Positions 7,306 through 14,706 of a stretch of 31,849 bases of DNA are shown one piece after another (position 1 is the first letter of the stretch; each line of letters opens with the position of its first letter). This DNA comes from Actinobacteria bacterium UBA3086. Lineage in GTDB: Bacteria > Actinomycetota > Coriobacteriia > Anaerosomatales > UBA3086. Below the pieces are notes generated by a model. That model had not been told where the DNA came from. It saw nothing but the letters and a program-made list of their open reading frames with translations, and ran no database searches. The DNA lies in NCBI GenBank assembly GCA_002367305.1, contig DFBG01000091.1, forward strand, positions 10,081 to 41,929. The letters run 5' to 3'. A program made the translations under genes and the position numbers.

Positions 7306-8679
7306 CTAGTCGATGACCTCGTCCCGGATGGGGGCATCGCCTCGGGTTACGCCGCGAAGGAAGAAGTAGCCGACTGCCCCTGCGAGCAGTGATGTGATCA
7401 GGATCGCGAACTTCGCCTCTGCCTGCAGGTGTGCGTCCACGAACGCGAGGTTGGACACGAATATCGACATGGTGAACCCGATTCCGCCTAGGATTCCCGC
7501 GCCGAACACGTGTCCCCAGCGCACACCTGTGGGCAGATCAGCAATACCCAAGCGCACCGCAACCCAAGAGAGCGCAGTGATACCCAGTGGCTTGCCGACG
7601 AACAGACCCACCAGCACTCCAATCGTGACCGGCTGCGTCAGCAGCTCGAGAGGATTACCTTCGAGCATCACTCCGGCGTTCGCAAGAGCGAAAAGAGGCA
7701 GGATGACGAAGGTGGTGAGCGGATGCAGGCCATGCTCAAGACGCTGTAGAGGGGCGGAAATGTGGCGTGCGGCCTCTTGAATCTCAGTTGCACACGTCTG
7801 CTGCCTCGGATCCTCCAGAACATGTGAGCCCGGGGTATCCCCCACTTCGATCTCGTCGAGTTTGCCGCGAGCCCAACTCACGAACTTGCTGGGCTCCGTA
7901 CGAGCCGTGGCAGGAATCGTGAACGCCACGAGAACACCGGCGATGGTCGCATGCACGCCCGAGTGCAGGAAGGCGAACCAGATAACCCCCGCAACCAGGA
8001 AGTACGGGATGGGATTGTCCACGCGCAGGAAGTTAAAGAGCACGAGCACAAGCAGGAGCAGCATGCCGATTCCCAGCCAGCCCCAGAGAATCTCGGACGT
8101 GTAGAAGAGTGCGATCACCAGCACCGCACCGATATCATCCGCGATCGCGAGTGCGGTCAGAAAGACCTTGAGGCTCGTGGGAACACGACTACCCAAGAGC
8201 GTGATGACGCCCAGCGCGAACGCGATGTCCGTGGCCATGGGAACGCCCCATCCGGAAGCTCCCTCGCCACCGTAGTTGAACACGCTATAGAGCAACGCCG
8301 GCACGATCATGCCGCCGACAGCTGCGAGAATAGGCAGTGAGGCCTTACGAACGGTCGAGAGCTCGCCGACGAGGAACTCCCGCTTGATCTCGAGACCGAC
8401 GACGAAGAAGAAGATCGCCATGAGCCCGTCATCGATCCAATGCAGGAGCGACTGACCGAACTCAAAATCCCCGATCGCGAAGGCGAGCTCGATGTGCCAG
8501 AACTCCTCGAAGCCCTCGCCCAACGCTGAGTTGGCGAGCACGAGTGCGAGAATCGTCGCCGCAAGCAGTACGAGACTTCCAGAGACCTCAAGCTTGGTGA
8601 AGTCCAGAAAGTCTTTTCGTATCTTGAATCGAAGGCCGCGGAGCTTGCGTCCGCCCTCCACGACGCGCTTTTTGATCAT
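7306..8679 (-). CDS. nhaA: Na+/H+ antiporter NhaA
   Basis: 457 residues, longer than E. coli NhaA (388), with an extended N-terminus and an enlarged hydrophilic loop in the second half (about residues 262-310). Exchanges internal Na+ or Li+ for external protons across the cytoplasmic membrane, for sodium and pH homeostasis. Diagnostic stretches are HWIDDGLMAIFFFVVGLEIK, WGVPMATDIAFALGVI, with the pore Asp of the unwound helix, and FLTALAIADDIGAVLVIALF, containing the adjacent Asp-Asp pair that binds ion and protons. The second half has FVILPLFALANAGV and GHVFGAGILGGIGFTMSIFV. The ATG at 8679 has AGGAG at good spacing. A TAGAAT hexamer at 8721-8726 (minus-strand reading) could be its -10 box. 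Confidence 0.96.
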   Translation of the reverse strand: MIKKRVVEGGRKLRGLRFKIRKDFLDFTKLEVSGSLVLLAATILALVLANSALGEGFEEFWHIELAFAIGDFEFGQSLLHWIDDGLMAIFFFVVGLEIKREFLVGELSTVRKASLPILAAVGGMIVPALLYSVFNYGGEGASGWGVPMATDIAFALGVITLLGSRVPTSLKVFLTALAIADDIGAVLVIALFYTSEILWGWLGIGMLLLLVLVLFNFLRVDNPIPYFLVAGVIWFAFLHSGVHATIAGVLVAFTIPATARTEPSKFVSWARGKLDEIEVGDTPGSHVLEDPRQQTCATEIQEAARHISAPLQRLEHGLHPLTTFVILPLFALANAGVMLEGNPLELLTQPVTIGVLVGLFVGKPLGITALSWVAVRLGIADLPTGVRWGHVFGAGILGGIGFTMSIFVSNLAFVDAHLQAEAKFAILITSLLAGAVGYFFLRGVTRGDAPIRDEVID

Positions 8680-8751
8680 ATCGCTCCTCGTGTCCGGGGG
8701 TGATGATGCGAAGTATGATTCTAGACCATACCCATCCGTGAAGGAACGACC

Positions 8752-9240
8752 CTACACCAGCAGTTCGAAGAGTACGACATCATGCAGACGATCGAACTTG
8801 AATCCAACCTCCCGCAAATGTCCAACGCGCTCGAACCCGAGTCGCTCCATGAGGTCCATACTGGCCTCGTTGTCTCCCACGATCTGAGCGATCAGAGCGT
8901 GGTGCCCTTCCTTCCGCGCAGCCTCGATGAGAGCCCTCCCGAGCTGCGCACCCAAACCGCGACCCCTCACATCGGAGTCAAGGTAGATGCCCAACTCGAC
9001 GGTGTTGCCCCATGCAGGCCGAGCGGCATAAGAGGACACCGCACCCCAGCCCACCACGACCTCATCGGCCTCGATGACGAGAATGGGTAGCCGCGGCCCG
9101 TGCTCCGCTATCCACTCGATGCGATCCTCGACACTCTTGGTCTTAGTGTCGAACGTTGCGGTCGAGGTCTTCACGTAGTGGTTGTAGATGGCCGCGATGG
9201 CCTCTGCGTCATGCACCGTTGCCGGACGCACGTTCATCAT
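8752..9240 (-). CDS. GNAT-family N-acetyltransferase (phosphinothricin acetyltransferase-like)
   Basis: 162 residues. The start VRPATVHDAEAIAAIYNHYV and the stretch STATFDTKTKSVEDRIEWI are typical of the phosphinothricin/methionine sulfoximine acetyltransferase (PAT) branch. The acetyl-CoA-binding motif is VELGIYLDSDVRGRGLGAQL, with the R-x-x-G-x-G/A loop; the C-terminal motif is NEASMDLMERLGFERVGHLR. The acceptor is probably the amino group of an amino-acid analogue or related metabolite, but this cannot be fixed from sequence. The start codon overlaps the stop of the upstream methyltransferase gene as ATGATGA, so translation is probably coupled. The ribosome site is GAGGGGGGA, an exact 9-base complement of a loop in the candidate small RNA at 12933-13025. 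Confidence 0.9.
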   Translation of the reverse strand: MMNVRPATVHDAEAIAAIYNHYVKTSTATFDTKTKSVEDRIEWIAEHGPRLPILVIEADEVVVGWGAVSSYAARPAWGNTVELGIYLDSDVRGRGLGAQLGRALIEAARKEGHHALIAQIVGDNEASMDLMERLGFERVGHLREVGFKFDRLHDVVLFELLV

Positions 9241-9824
9241 CGTGCGTCCCCCCTCTTCGTCGCCGTGAGCAGATGATGCCACGGCAGACCCTCATGGGAC
9301 TCGACTTCATGGAATCCGGCATACTCGAGCATGTGCTTCAGATCCGCCACGCTGACCCGGATGTCGGCACGCGGACCACGCGGAGTCTCACGATCGGCCC
9401 AATCGACCACCATCATGCGCCCGCCTGACTTGAGCAATCTCCTGGCCTCGGCATAACTCCCGACCGGATCCGCCAACTCATGGTGCAGGTTGATCATGTA
9501 CACGACATCCGCGATGCCGGAGTCGAGCCCAACGCGTGTCTCCTGAGCGAGCAGGGGCACGACGGTACCAGACTGGACCTCAGGGACATTCTCCTGCATC
9601 CACTCGATCATCACGGGAGCGATATCCACCGCGTGAATGATCGCCCCCGGCGAGAGTTCCGCAAACCGCCGAGCGAAGAAACCGGTGCCCGCACCTATCT
9701 CGACCAGGACCGCAGCGTCTGGCATCGCCAACGCTTCCCACATGACATTCGGGATGATCGTTTCGGCACGACCGGGATCGTTGAGTTTCTCGAGTTTCGC
9801 GTAGTCGAACTTCATGTGTGCCAT
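9237..9824 (-). CDS. Class I SAM-dependent methyltransferase
   Basis: 195 residues from ATG 9824; ATG 9815 is an alternative three codons later. The SAM-binding motif I is VLVEIGAGTGFFARRFAE (about residues 38-55). It is followed by an acidic strand end, IIHAVDIAPVMIEWM, then the motif-III-like VVYMINLHHELADP and SGGRMMVVDWADRETPRGP. This resembles the UbiE/Methyltransf_11 and arsenite-methyltransferase-like groups, but the cysteines needed for arsenite methylation are absent. The substrate is unknown. Its TGA overlaps the ATG of the GNAT gene (ATGATGA), so the two enzymes are made together and may act on related small molecules. The ABC exporter genes end 64 bases upstream. Confidence 0.88.
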   Translation of the reverse strand: MAHMKFDYAKLEKLNDPGRAETIIPNVMWEALAMPDAAVLVEIGAGTGFFARRFAELSPGAIIHAVDIAPVMIEWMQENVPEVQSGTVVPLLAQETRVGLDSGIADVVYMINLHHELADPVGSYAEARRLLKSGGRMMVVDWADRETPRGPRADIRVSVADLKHMLEYAGFHEVESHEGLPWHHLLTATKRGDAR

Positions 9825-9888
9825 TCGCGCGGACCTGCCATTCGTGTGTGGAGCTGCATGAACACGGACGAGCGTATGCGCCGTGCGC

Positions 9889-10641
9889 CTACTCGTCAAT
9901 CAATCGAGAGCGTCTGAATCGTTTCATGGCGATTGCGAGGAATATGGCGTCGACCGCTACGAAGATGAGAGCGACCGTGAGCAGCACGATGCTCGGATTG
10001 AGCTGCTCTATGAAGTCCAGAAGTCTCACCTGCGTATCGCCGGGAAGCACGCGATAGAGGTACCCCAGTATCAGTCCCGGGAAGAAGAGCAGCATCAGGA
10101 TGCCCAGACTGAGCGCCTGCCCCGCCTGCCTGACGGTGCTGGCCTTGAGCGAGATCATGACTCCGATCACGGTCACCATGAACGTGATCAGGAAGCCGAA
10201 GACGATGACGGCGAGCGTGACGTCAGGACGATAGAACAGAAGACGGCGCGGCGCGGCGAACGCGATGTTGATGGTGAACAGACTGACCACCATGACGGCG
10301 AGCAGTATGCCGTAACCGTAGATGACCGCAGCGGCGATCTTGCCGAAGAGAATGGCTTTGTCGGACAGGCGGGTCGTAAGAAGCGTCTCAAGCGTGTGAC
10401 GCTCTCGTTCGCCTGCAAAAGAGTCTGCGACGAGCGCGCTCACCAAGAACAGCGGCAACCACGCCCAGAAGATGGGCGTCCATGGCTGCTGGACCCACCA
10501 CTCCCCGGTCTGCAGCGGCATGAACACGCCGAACACCGCGAAGATGAGCACCATATTGAGGATGTTCGCCCGACGACCGCCTTGGCGCAGCAGGACCTCC
10601 CGATACTCCTTCACGACCACGAGCCAGATGTCAGACAGCAT
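9889..10641 (-). CDS. ABC-2 type transporter permease (NatB-like)
   Basis: 250 residues with six probable membrane segments. The N-terminus IWLVVVKEYREVLLRQGGRR matches NatB/ABC-2 permeases, which begin with a cytoplasmic amphipathic helix containing K-E. The stretch VADSFAGERERHTLETLLTT, with its conserved E-R-E-x-x-T-L-E-x-L-L, is diagnostic of ABC-2 exporters. Later membrane stretches include LLFFPGLILGYLYRVLP. It pairs with the ATPase encoded just upstream and would form an exporter in the cytoplasmic membrane. NatAB in Bacillus exports Na+, but the substrate here is not certain. The ATG at 10641 is preceded by GGAAGG and overlaps the ATPase gene by 11 bases; a GTG at 10650 is an alternative start. 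Confidence 0.88.
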   Translation of the reverse strand: MLSDIWLVVVKEYREVLLRQGGRRANILNMVLIFAVFGVFMPLQTGEWWVQQPWTPIFWAWLPLFLVSALVADSFAGERERHTLETLLTTRLSDKAILFGKIAAAVIYGYGILLAVMVVSLFTINIAFAAPRRLLFYRPDVTLAVIVFGFLITFMVTVIGVMISLKASTVRQAGQALSLGILMLLFFPGLILGYLYRVLPGDTQVRLLDFIEQLNPSIVLLTVALIFVAVDAIFLAIAMKRFRRSRLIDE

Positions 10642-11572
10642 CGGCGCCACCTTCCAACAGGCTCATGAACGCCTCTTCGAGCGTCTCGGAGCCACGGCGG
10701 ACCTCTTCGATCTCGCCGCCGTGTTCCATCACGAGGCGCACGATATCCGGCGTTCGCACATCAGGGCTCAGATCCAAGAGGAGCCGGCTATTCTCCGGTC
10801 GCACCTCAAGGACTCCCTCCATGGCAAGAAGCGCCTCGCGTATTTGATCGCCCAGCCCATGACCCGCGATCTCGAGACGCCTACCACCGGCGGCAGTACG
10901 TAACTCATCAGGGTGACCCAAAGCGAGAAGCCGGCCCTCGCGTACCACGCCGACCTGATGACACAGCCTCTCTGCATCGGCGAGATGATGTGTGTTCACA
11001 AAGACGGTGACACCCTCCTCGGCGACGAGTCGAGCGAGGTCGTCACGCAGACCTGCGGCAGCGACCGGATCGAGACCGGCCGTCGGCTCGTCCAGGAATA
11101 CGACTCTCGGTCGATGCATGAGCGAACGAGCGACGGCGAGCTTCTGTTTCATGCCGCGACTCCACGTGCCCACCTGCTCTCCTCGGCGATCGAAGAGATC
11201 GAGAGGCTCCAAGAGCTCGCGAATGCGCGCCTTGACGTCGCCACGCGACATACCCGCTGCGCGCCCAAAGAACTGAAGGTTCTCTTGCGCAGTGAGCCGC
11301 TCGTAGAGCCCCGAGTGCTCCATGAGAGCGCCTGTCGACGCTCGCACGGCTTGAGGATCAACGGTCACATCATGGCCGAGCACCTCGGCCCGGCCCGAAG
11401 TCGGCTCGAGGAGACCGAGCAACAGACGCACCGTCGTGGTCTTGCCCGAACCATTGGGGCCAAGAAAACCGAACACCACACCTGTGGGGATCTCCAGATC
11501 GAGAGAGTCCACTGCACGAACCGACGGGAAGTCCCGAGTCAGCCCCTGGGTTCTGATCGCGATCTCGCTCAC
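10631..11572 (-). CDS. ABC transporter ATP-binding protein (NatA-like)
   Basis: 313 residues. Energises the neighbouring ABC-2 permease. Walker A is GFLGPNGSGKTTTVRLLLGL; the Q-loop region is near LMEHSGLYERLTAQENLQFF; the ABC signature is TWSRGMKQKLAVARSL, using SRGM in place of LSGGQ as in many ABC-2 exporters. Walker B is RVVFLDEPTAGLDPV, and the switch histidine is in VFVNTHHLADAERL. The last 80 residues (from about RLEIAGHG) form the usual C-terminal extension of this subfamily. The start is the GTG at 11572, with AAGGAG six bases upstream; the frame is open further upstream but those residues do not look like protein. Drug or bacteriocin export is an alternative to sodium export. It is divergent from the polyferredoxin gene. 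Confidence 0.92.
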   Translation of the reverse strand: MSEIAIRTQGLTRDFPSVRAVDSLDLEIPTGVVFGFLGPNGSGKTTTVRLLLGLLEPTSGRAEVLGHDVTVDPQAVRASTGALMEHSGLYERLTAQENLQFFGRAAGMSRGDVKARIRELLEPLDLFDRRGEQVGTWSRGMKQKLAVARSLMHRPRVVFLDEPTAGLDPVAAAGLRDDLARLVAEEGVTVFVNTHHLADAERLCHQVGVVREGRLLALGHPDELRTAAGGRRLEIAGHGLGDQIREALLAMEGVLEVRPENSRLLLDLSPDVRTPDIVRLVMEHGGEIEEVRRGSETLEEAFMSLLEGGADAV

Positions 11573-11714
11573 GTGCACTCCTTCGATACTCTTTGGAACG
11601 AAGATTCTCCCTACCATCACACCATATTCACATCCATACGCAAGACTGGACATCACAGTTCGCACACTTTCGTGCGCCAGCCGTCATGCCCGACACACAT
11701 GGAGGTTCAAGAAG

Positions 11715-12896
11715 ATGGCTTCTGAGATTCGCCGCACCGACCCCAAGAAACGTCGAACCGCCCGCAGGGTTCGCTGGGGACTACTGCTCACCGTCCTCAC
11801 CTCCAGTACGATCCTGGGGCTGCTCCATACGAAGCGTTCCGGCTCGTTCTGGCCCGTGGGCGTCGACGCCCTATGCCCCTTTGGCGGTCTGGAGTCCCTG
11901 AACAGCCTGATACTCAATGGGACCTACCTCAAGAAGGTCGAGTTCGGCAGTCTGGCGCTCCTGATCGCCAGCGTCATCCTGGTGGCCATCTTCGGGCGCT
12001 CGTTCTGTGGGCGGATCTGCCCACTGGGCACCCTGCAGGAGATCTTCGGCCGACTGGGCAGACGATTCGTGCCCAAGCACGGTCCCATTCCCCGGTGGCT
12101 TGATCGGCCCGCTCGTTTCCTCAAGTACGGCGTGCTCGCCGTGTTCATACTCTGGACCTGGCGCGCTGGAGAGTTGGTCATGAGGCCGTACGATCCCTGG
12201 GCCGCGTATCACCACCTCACCTCGAGCGAGCTCATGACTGAACTCGGCGTGGGCGCCATCATCCTGTTTGCCGCACTGATCGGCTCACTTCTCTACGACC
12301 GATTCTTCTGCCGCTATGCGTGTCCTATGGGCGCGTTTCTCGCGCTGGGCGCGAAGTTCAGTTGGTTCAAGGTCAACAGGAACGCACACACCTGCATCGA
12401 TTGCGGAGCGTGCAACACCGCGTGCCCCGTGGCTCTCGAAGTGGCGAACACGACCACCCTGGACTCACCCGAATGCATAGCCTGCGGGGAGTGTATCGAA
12501 GCCTGCCCGGTGGAGGACGCCCTAGTCGTGTCCGATCGCCGAGGATTCAAGATCTCCTCGATCATGGTCACTGCCTTCACGTTCCTCATCTTCTTCGGCA
12601 TCGTGGCACTCACGACCGCTGCGGGTTCGTTCGAGTGGAGTAAGACGACGCTGGCGCAGGAAGTCCAGCGTGCCGGGGCAGGCGGCGGCTCTGTTGACAC
12701 CGAATCGATCAAGGGCTGGATGTCCGTCGACGACATCGCTGACGCCACCGGACTGGACCCCGCCGAGATCGCGGCGCCGTTCGGTATTGCAGAGGACGAG
12801 TATGGGATCGGCCTTGGCGAACTGAAGGAAGCCCGAGGATTCGAAATGTACGCACTTCGCGAACATGTGACAGCTCTGCTGTCCGAATCCCCCTAG
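11715..12896 (+). CDS. Membrane-bound polyferredoxin (NapH/CcoG-like 4Fe-4S protein)
   Basis: 393 residues. Membrane helices are at about residues 20-40, 75-95, 138-155, 175-200 and 295-315. Between them are two Fer4_5-type cysteine motifs, FCGRICPLG (about 97-105) and FCRYACPMG (about 199-207). Two classical ferredoxin motifs follow in the cytosolic part, CIDCGACNTACPV and CIACGECIEACPV, with one 4Fe-4S cluster each. Such proteins pass electrons between the quinone pool and soluble or periplasmic partners. The last 70 residues form an extra soluble domain (GWMSVDDIADATGLDPAEI, then YALREHV) seen in some NapH/YccM-type proteins. The ATG at 11715 has GGAGG nine bases upstream. No partner oxidoreductase gene is adjacent, so its physiological role is open. 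A sigma-54-type promoter lies just past its stop codon. Confidence 0.88.
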   Translation: MASEIRRTDPKKRRTARRVRWGLLLTVLTSSTILGLLHTKRSGSFWPVGVDALCPFGGLESLNSLILNGTYLKKVEFGSLALLIASVILVAIFGRSFCGRICPLGTLQEIFGRLGRRFVPKHGPIPRWLDRPARFLKYGVLAVFILWTWRAGELVMRPYDPWAAYHHLTSSELMTELGVGAIILFAALIGSLLYDRFFCRYACPMGAFLALGAKFSWFKVNRNAHTCIDCGACNTACPVALEVANTTTLDSPECIACGECIEACPVEDALVVSDRRGFKISSIMVTAFTFLIFFGIVALTTAAGSFEWSKTTLAQEVQRAGAGGGSVDTESIKGWMSVDDIADATGLDPAEIAAPFGIAEDEYGIGLGELKEARGFEMYALREHVTALLSESP

Positions 12897-12906
12897 AAAC
12901 GAATAT

Positions 12907-12922
12907 TGGCACGCACATTGCT
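12907..12922 (+). promoter_or_regulatory. Sigma-54 (RpoN) -24/-12 promoter
   Basis: The sequence TGGCACG, four bases, then TTGCT matches the sigma-54 consensus TGGCACG-N4-TTGCW at every fixed position, including the invariant GG-N10-GC. It lies 11 bases past the polyferredoxin stop codon. Transcription would begin near 12933 and read towards the two hairpins and terminator at 12937-13024, with no gene in that direction. That arrangement points to a small RNA. An enhancer-binding-protein site was not identified. Sigma-54 is absent from many Actinomycetota, so the call depends on the genome encoding RpoN. Confidence 0.55.
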
Positions 12923-12932
12923 TGAATGCGGC

Positions 12933-13025
12933 AAGCGGGCGACCCGACCCCCCCCTCGGGTAACGCCCCTGAAGAGAACTGACAGGACGCGCCTATCCCC
13001 CCTCGGCGCGTCCTGTCGCTTTCTC
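12933..13025 (+). ncRNA. Candidate small RNA with two C-rich hairpin loops
   Basis: From the start predicted by the sigma-54 promoter to the T-rich tail there are about 93 bases holding two hairpins. Hairpin 1 pairs 12937-12941 with 12964-12968 and 12942-12947 with 12956-12961, with a two-base bulge (AA) and a loop of eight C. Hairpin 2 is the 13-bp terminator stem (12981-12993 with 13005-13017) with loop TATCCCCCCTC. Neither strand has a convincing ORF here. The C-rich, single-stranded loops are complementary to G-rich ribosome sites, as known for trans-acting small RNAs with C-rich seed loops in Firmicutes (for example RsaE and the csRNAs). The structure is seen; expression and targets are inferred. 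Confidence 0.5.
12981..13024 (+). terminator. Rho-independent terminator, probably bidirectional
   Basis: A perfect 13-bp GC-rich stem (GACAGGACGCGCC with its complement) and an 11-base loop, followed on the plus strand by GCTTTCTCT. On the minus strand the stem is followed by AGTTCTCTTC, also T-rich. It would therefore end plus-strand transcripts from the polyferredoxin gene and the candidate small RNA as well as the convergent pst operon. Confidence 0.8.
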
Positions 13026-13072
13026 TGAGAGTCTGAGTTGATTCCGAGAGAGAATTCCTTGTGCCTCGGGAC

Positions 13073-13858
13073 CTACCCGAAACGACCCGTGATGTATGCC
13101 TCGGTGCGGGGGTCACTCGGATTCGTGAACATCGTGCGCGTATCTCCCACCTCGATGAGCGCGGCCGGAGCCTCCATGGTCTCACGCAGCATGAACGCAG
13201 TCCTGTCGGAGATCCGAGCGGCCTGCTGCATGTTGTGAGTGACGATAACGATGGTCACCGAGTCCTTGAGCTCTGCGATCGTGTCCTCGATCTGCTGCGT
13301 GGAAATGGGGTCGAGGGCTGATGCGGGCTCGTCCATGAGGAGCACCTCGGGCTCGGTCGCAAGCGCCCGCGCGATACACAACCTCTGCTGCTGGCCGCCC
13401 GAGAGCTCAAATGCATGTTTCTTCAGGAAACTCTTGGCCTCACCCCAGAGCGCCGCGCGCGTGAGCGAGTGTTCGACGATGGCGTCGAGCTCCGCCCGAT
13501 TGCGAACGCCGTGCGTGCGGGGACCGTATGCGATGTTGTCATACACCGACATGGGAAACGGATTGGGCTTCTGGAACACTTGGCCGACACGTATGCGCAG
13601 TTCGACGGAATCGACGCGCTTGGCATAGATGTCATCGCCGTCCAGGCGGATCGTTCCTCCCACGGTGACACCGCCGATCTCATCGTTCATCCGGTTGAGA
13701 CAGCGCAGCAGAGTGGACTTGCCACAACCGGATGGGCCGATGAGCGCGGTCACCGCCTGCGGGGGTACCGTCATGCTCACTCCGGCGACAGCGATCTCAT
13801 TGCCGTACGCCACTGATACATCTTCCAACTCGAATGACCCCGTGTTCGCGTTCACCAT
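13073..13858 (-). CDS. pstB: Phosphate ABC transporter ATP-binding protein
   Basis: 261 residues from ATG 13858, with AGAGGAAG upstream. ATPase of the high-affinity phosphate importer PstSCAB. Walker A is LIGPSGCGKSTLLRCLNRMN, where the C-G-K-S-T and R-x-x-N-R-M-N-D sequence is typical of PstB. The Q-loop VGQVFQKPNPFPMSVYDNIA, signature LSGGQQQRLCIARALA, Walker B VLLMDEPASALDPIST and switch His in VTHNMQQAARISD are complete. The start overlaps the pstA stop by seven bases, indicating coupled translation. It is the last gene of the operon here: phoU, which often follows pstB, is absent, and the convergent terminator at 12981-13024 comes next. Confidence 0.97.
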   Translation of the reverse strand: MVNANTGSFELEDVSVAYGNEIAVAGVSMTVPPQAVTALIGPSGCGKSTLLRCLNRMNDEIGGVTVGGTIRLDGDDIYAKRVDSVELRIRVGQVFQKPNPFPMSVYDNIAYGPRTHGVRNRAELDAIVEHSLTRAALWGEAKSFLKKHAFELSGGQQQRLCIARALATEPEVLLMDEPASALDPISTQQIEDTIAELKDSVTIVIVTHNMQQAARISDRTAFMLRETMEAPAALIEVGDTRTMFTNPSDPRTEAYITGRFG

Positions 13859-14706
13859 TTGATCTTCTTCCTCTGTGCCGATCGCCACGTCGCGGCGATG
13901 ATATTGATTATGCTGACGCCCGCGACGAGCACGAACGCGGTACCCCACACCACATGCGGCGCTGGTCTGACAGCCTGGGTGGCCATGATGTAGAGGTGAT
14001 ACGGCAGTGCCATGGTCTGGTCGAGAGGACTCGATGGCATTGGCGCAAAGAATGCGACCGCCGTGAAGAGGACGGGGGCTGTCTCCCCGGCCGCACGTGA
14101 GAGACCCAGTATGGATCCCGTGACGATCCCAGGAGCGGCGGCGGGGAGCACGACCTTCCGGACCGTGCGTATGCGTGTCGCACCCAAGGCCATTGACGCC
14201 TGTCTGAGTTCACGGGGTATTCGCCTGAGCGCCTCTTCGGTCACGGTGATGACCACCGGCAACGTGAGACACGCCAGCGTGAGCGCACCCGCAATCAACG
14301 ACACGCCGAGCCTCATCGACATGACGAACAGCGCGAAACCAAAAAGGCCGTACACGATCGATGGCACGCCAGCCATGTTCGTGATGGCCAAGCGAATGAG
14401 TCGCGTCCAGAGGTTGCGGGGAGCGAACTCGGAGAGGTAGATGCCAGCCATGATGCCGATGGGAAGCGCGAAGGCGGCGGTTCCGAGCACCAGGTACACG
14501 GTGCCCATGATCACCGGATGGATGCCACCCTCGGTCATCGCCTTGCGAGGGGCCTGGGACAGGAACTCCCATGTGACGGACGGCGCCCCGCGGTAGGCGA
14601 GGTAGCCGAGAAGGAACAGCGCGATTCCCACAACGATGAGGGTGGCGATACCCATGATGCCCTTGGCAAGAGACTCCATCATGCGGGCTCGTTTGACGCG
14701 ACTCAT
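13852..14706 (-). CDS. pstA: Phosphate ABC transporter permease PstA
   Basis: 284 residues with six membrane segments. The N-terminal anchor is GIATLIVVGIALFLLGYLAY. The permease core has GIYLSEFAPRN, then VPSIVYGLFGFALFV, the typical P-S-I-V-Y-G-L-F-G of PstA. The cytoplasmic EAA loop, which contacts PstB, is EALRRIPRELRQASMALGAT, followed by ILGLSRAAGETAPVLFTA. The ATG at 14706 overlaps the pstC TGA (ATGA) and has AGAGG at good spacing; a GTG at 14715 is possible but less likely. It pairs with PstC to form the transmembrane channel of the importer. Confidence 0.95.
   Translation of the reverse strand: MSRVKRARMMESLAKGIMGIATLIVVGIALFLLGYLAYRGAPSVTWEFLSQAPRKAMTEGGIHPVIMGTVYLVLGTAAFALPIGIMAGIYLSEFAPRNLWTRLIRLAITNMAGVPSIVYGLFGFALFVMSMRLGVSLIAGALTLACLTLPVVITVTEEALRRIPRELRQASMALGATRIRTVRKVVLPAAAPGIVTGSILGLSRAAGETAPVLFTAVAFFAPMPSSPLDQTMALPYHLYIMATQAVRPAPHVVWGTAFVLVAGVSIINIIAATWRSAQRKKIKW

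Noticed and set aside
12910..12960. Resemblance to a c-di-GMP-I (GEMM) riboswitch, because of CACGCACA at 12909-12918
   Set aside because: Only the first few bases fit; the conserved GGCAAACC, GAAA tetraloop and its receptor are absent. The same bases are fully explained by the sigma-54 promoter, and no gene follows in that direction.
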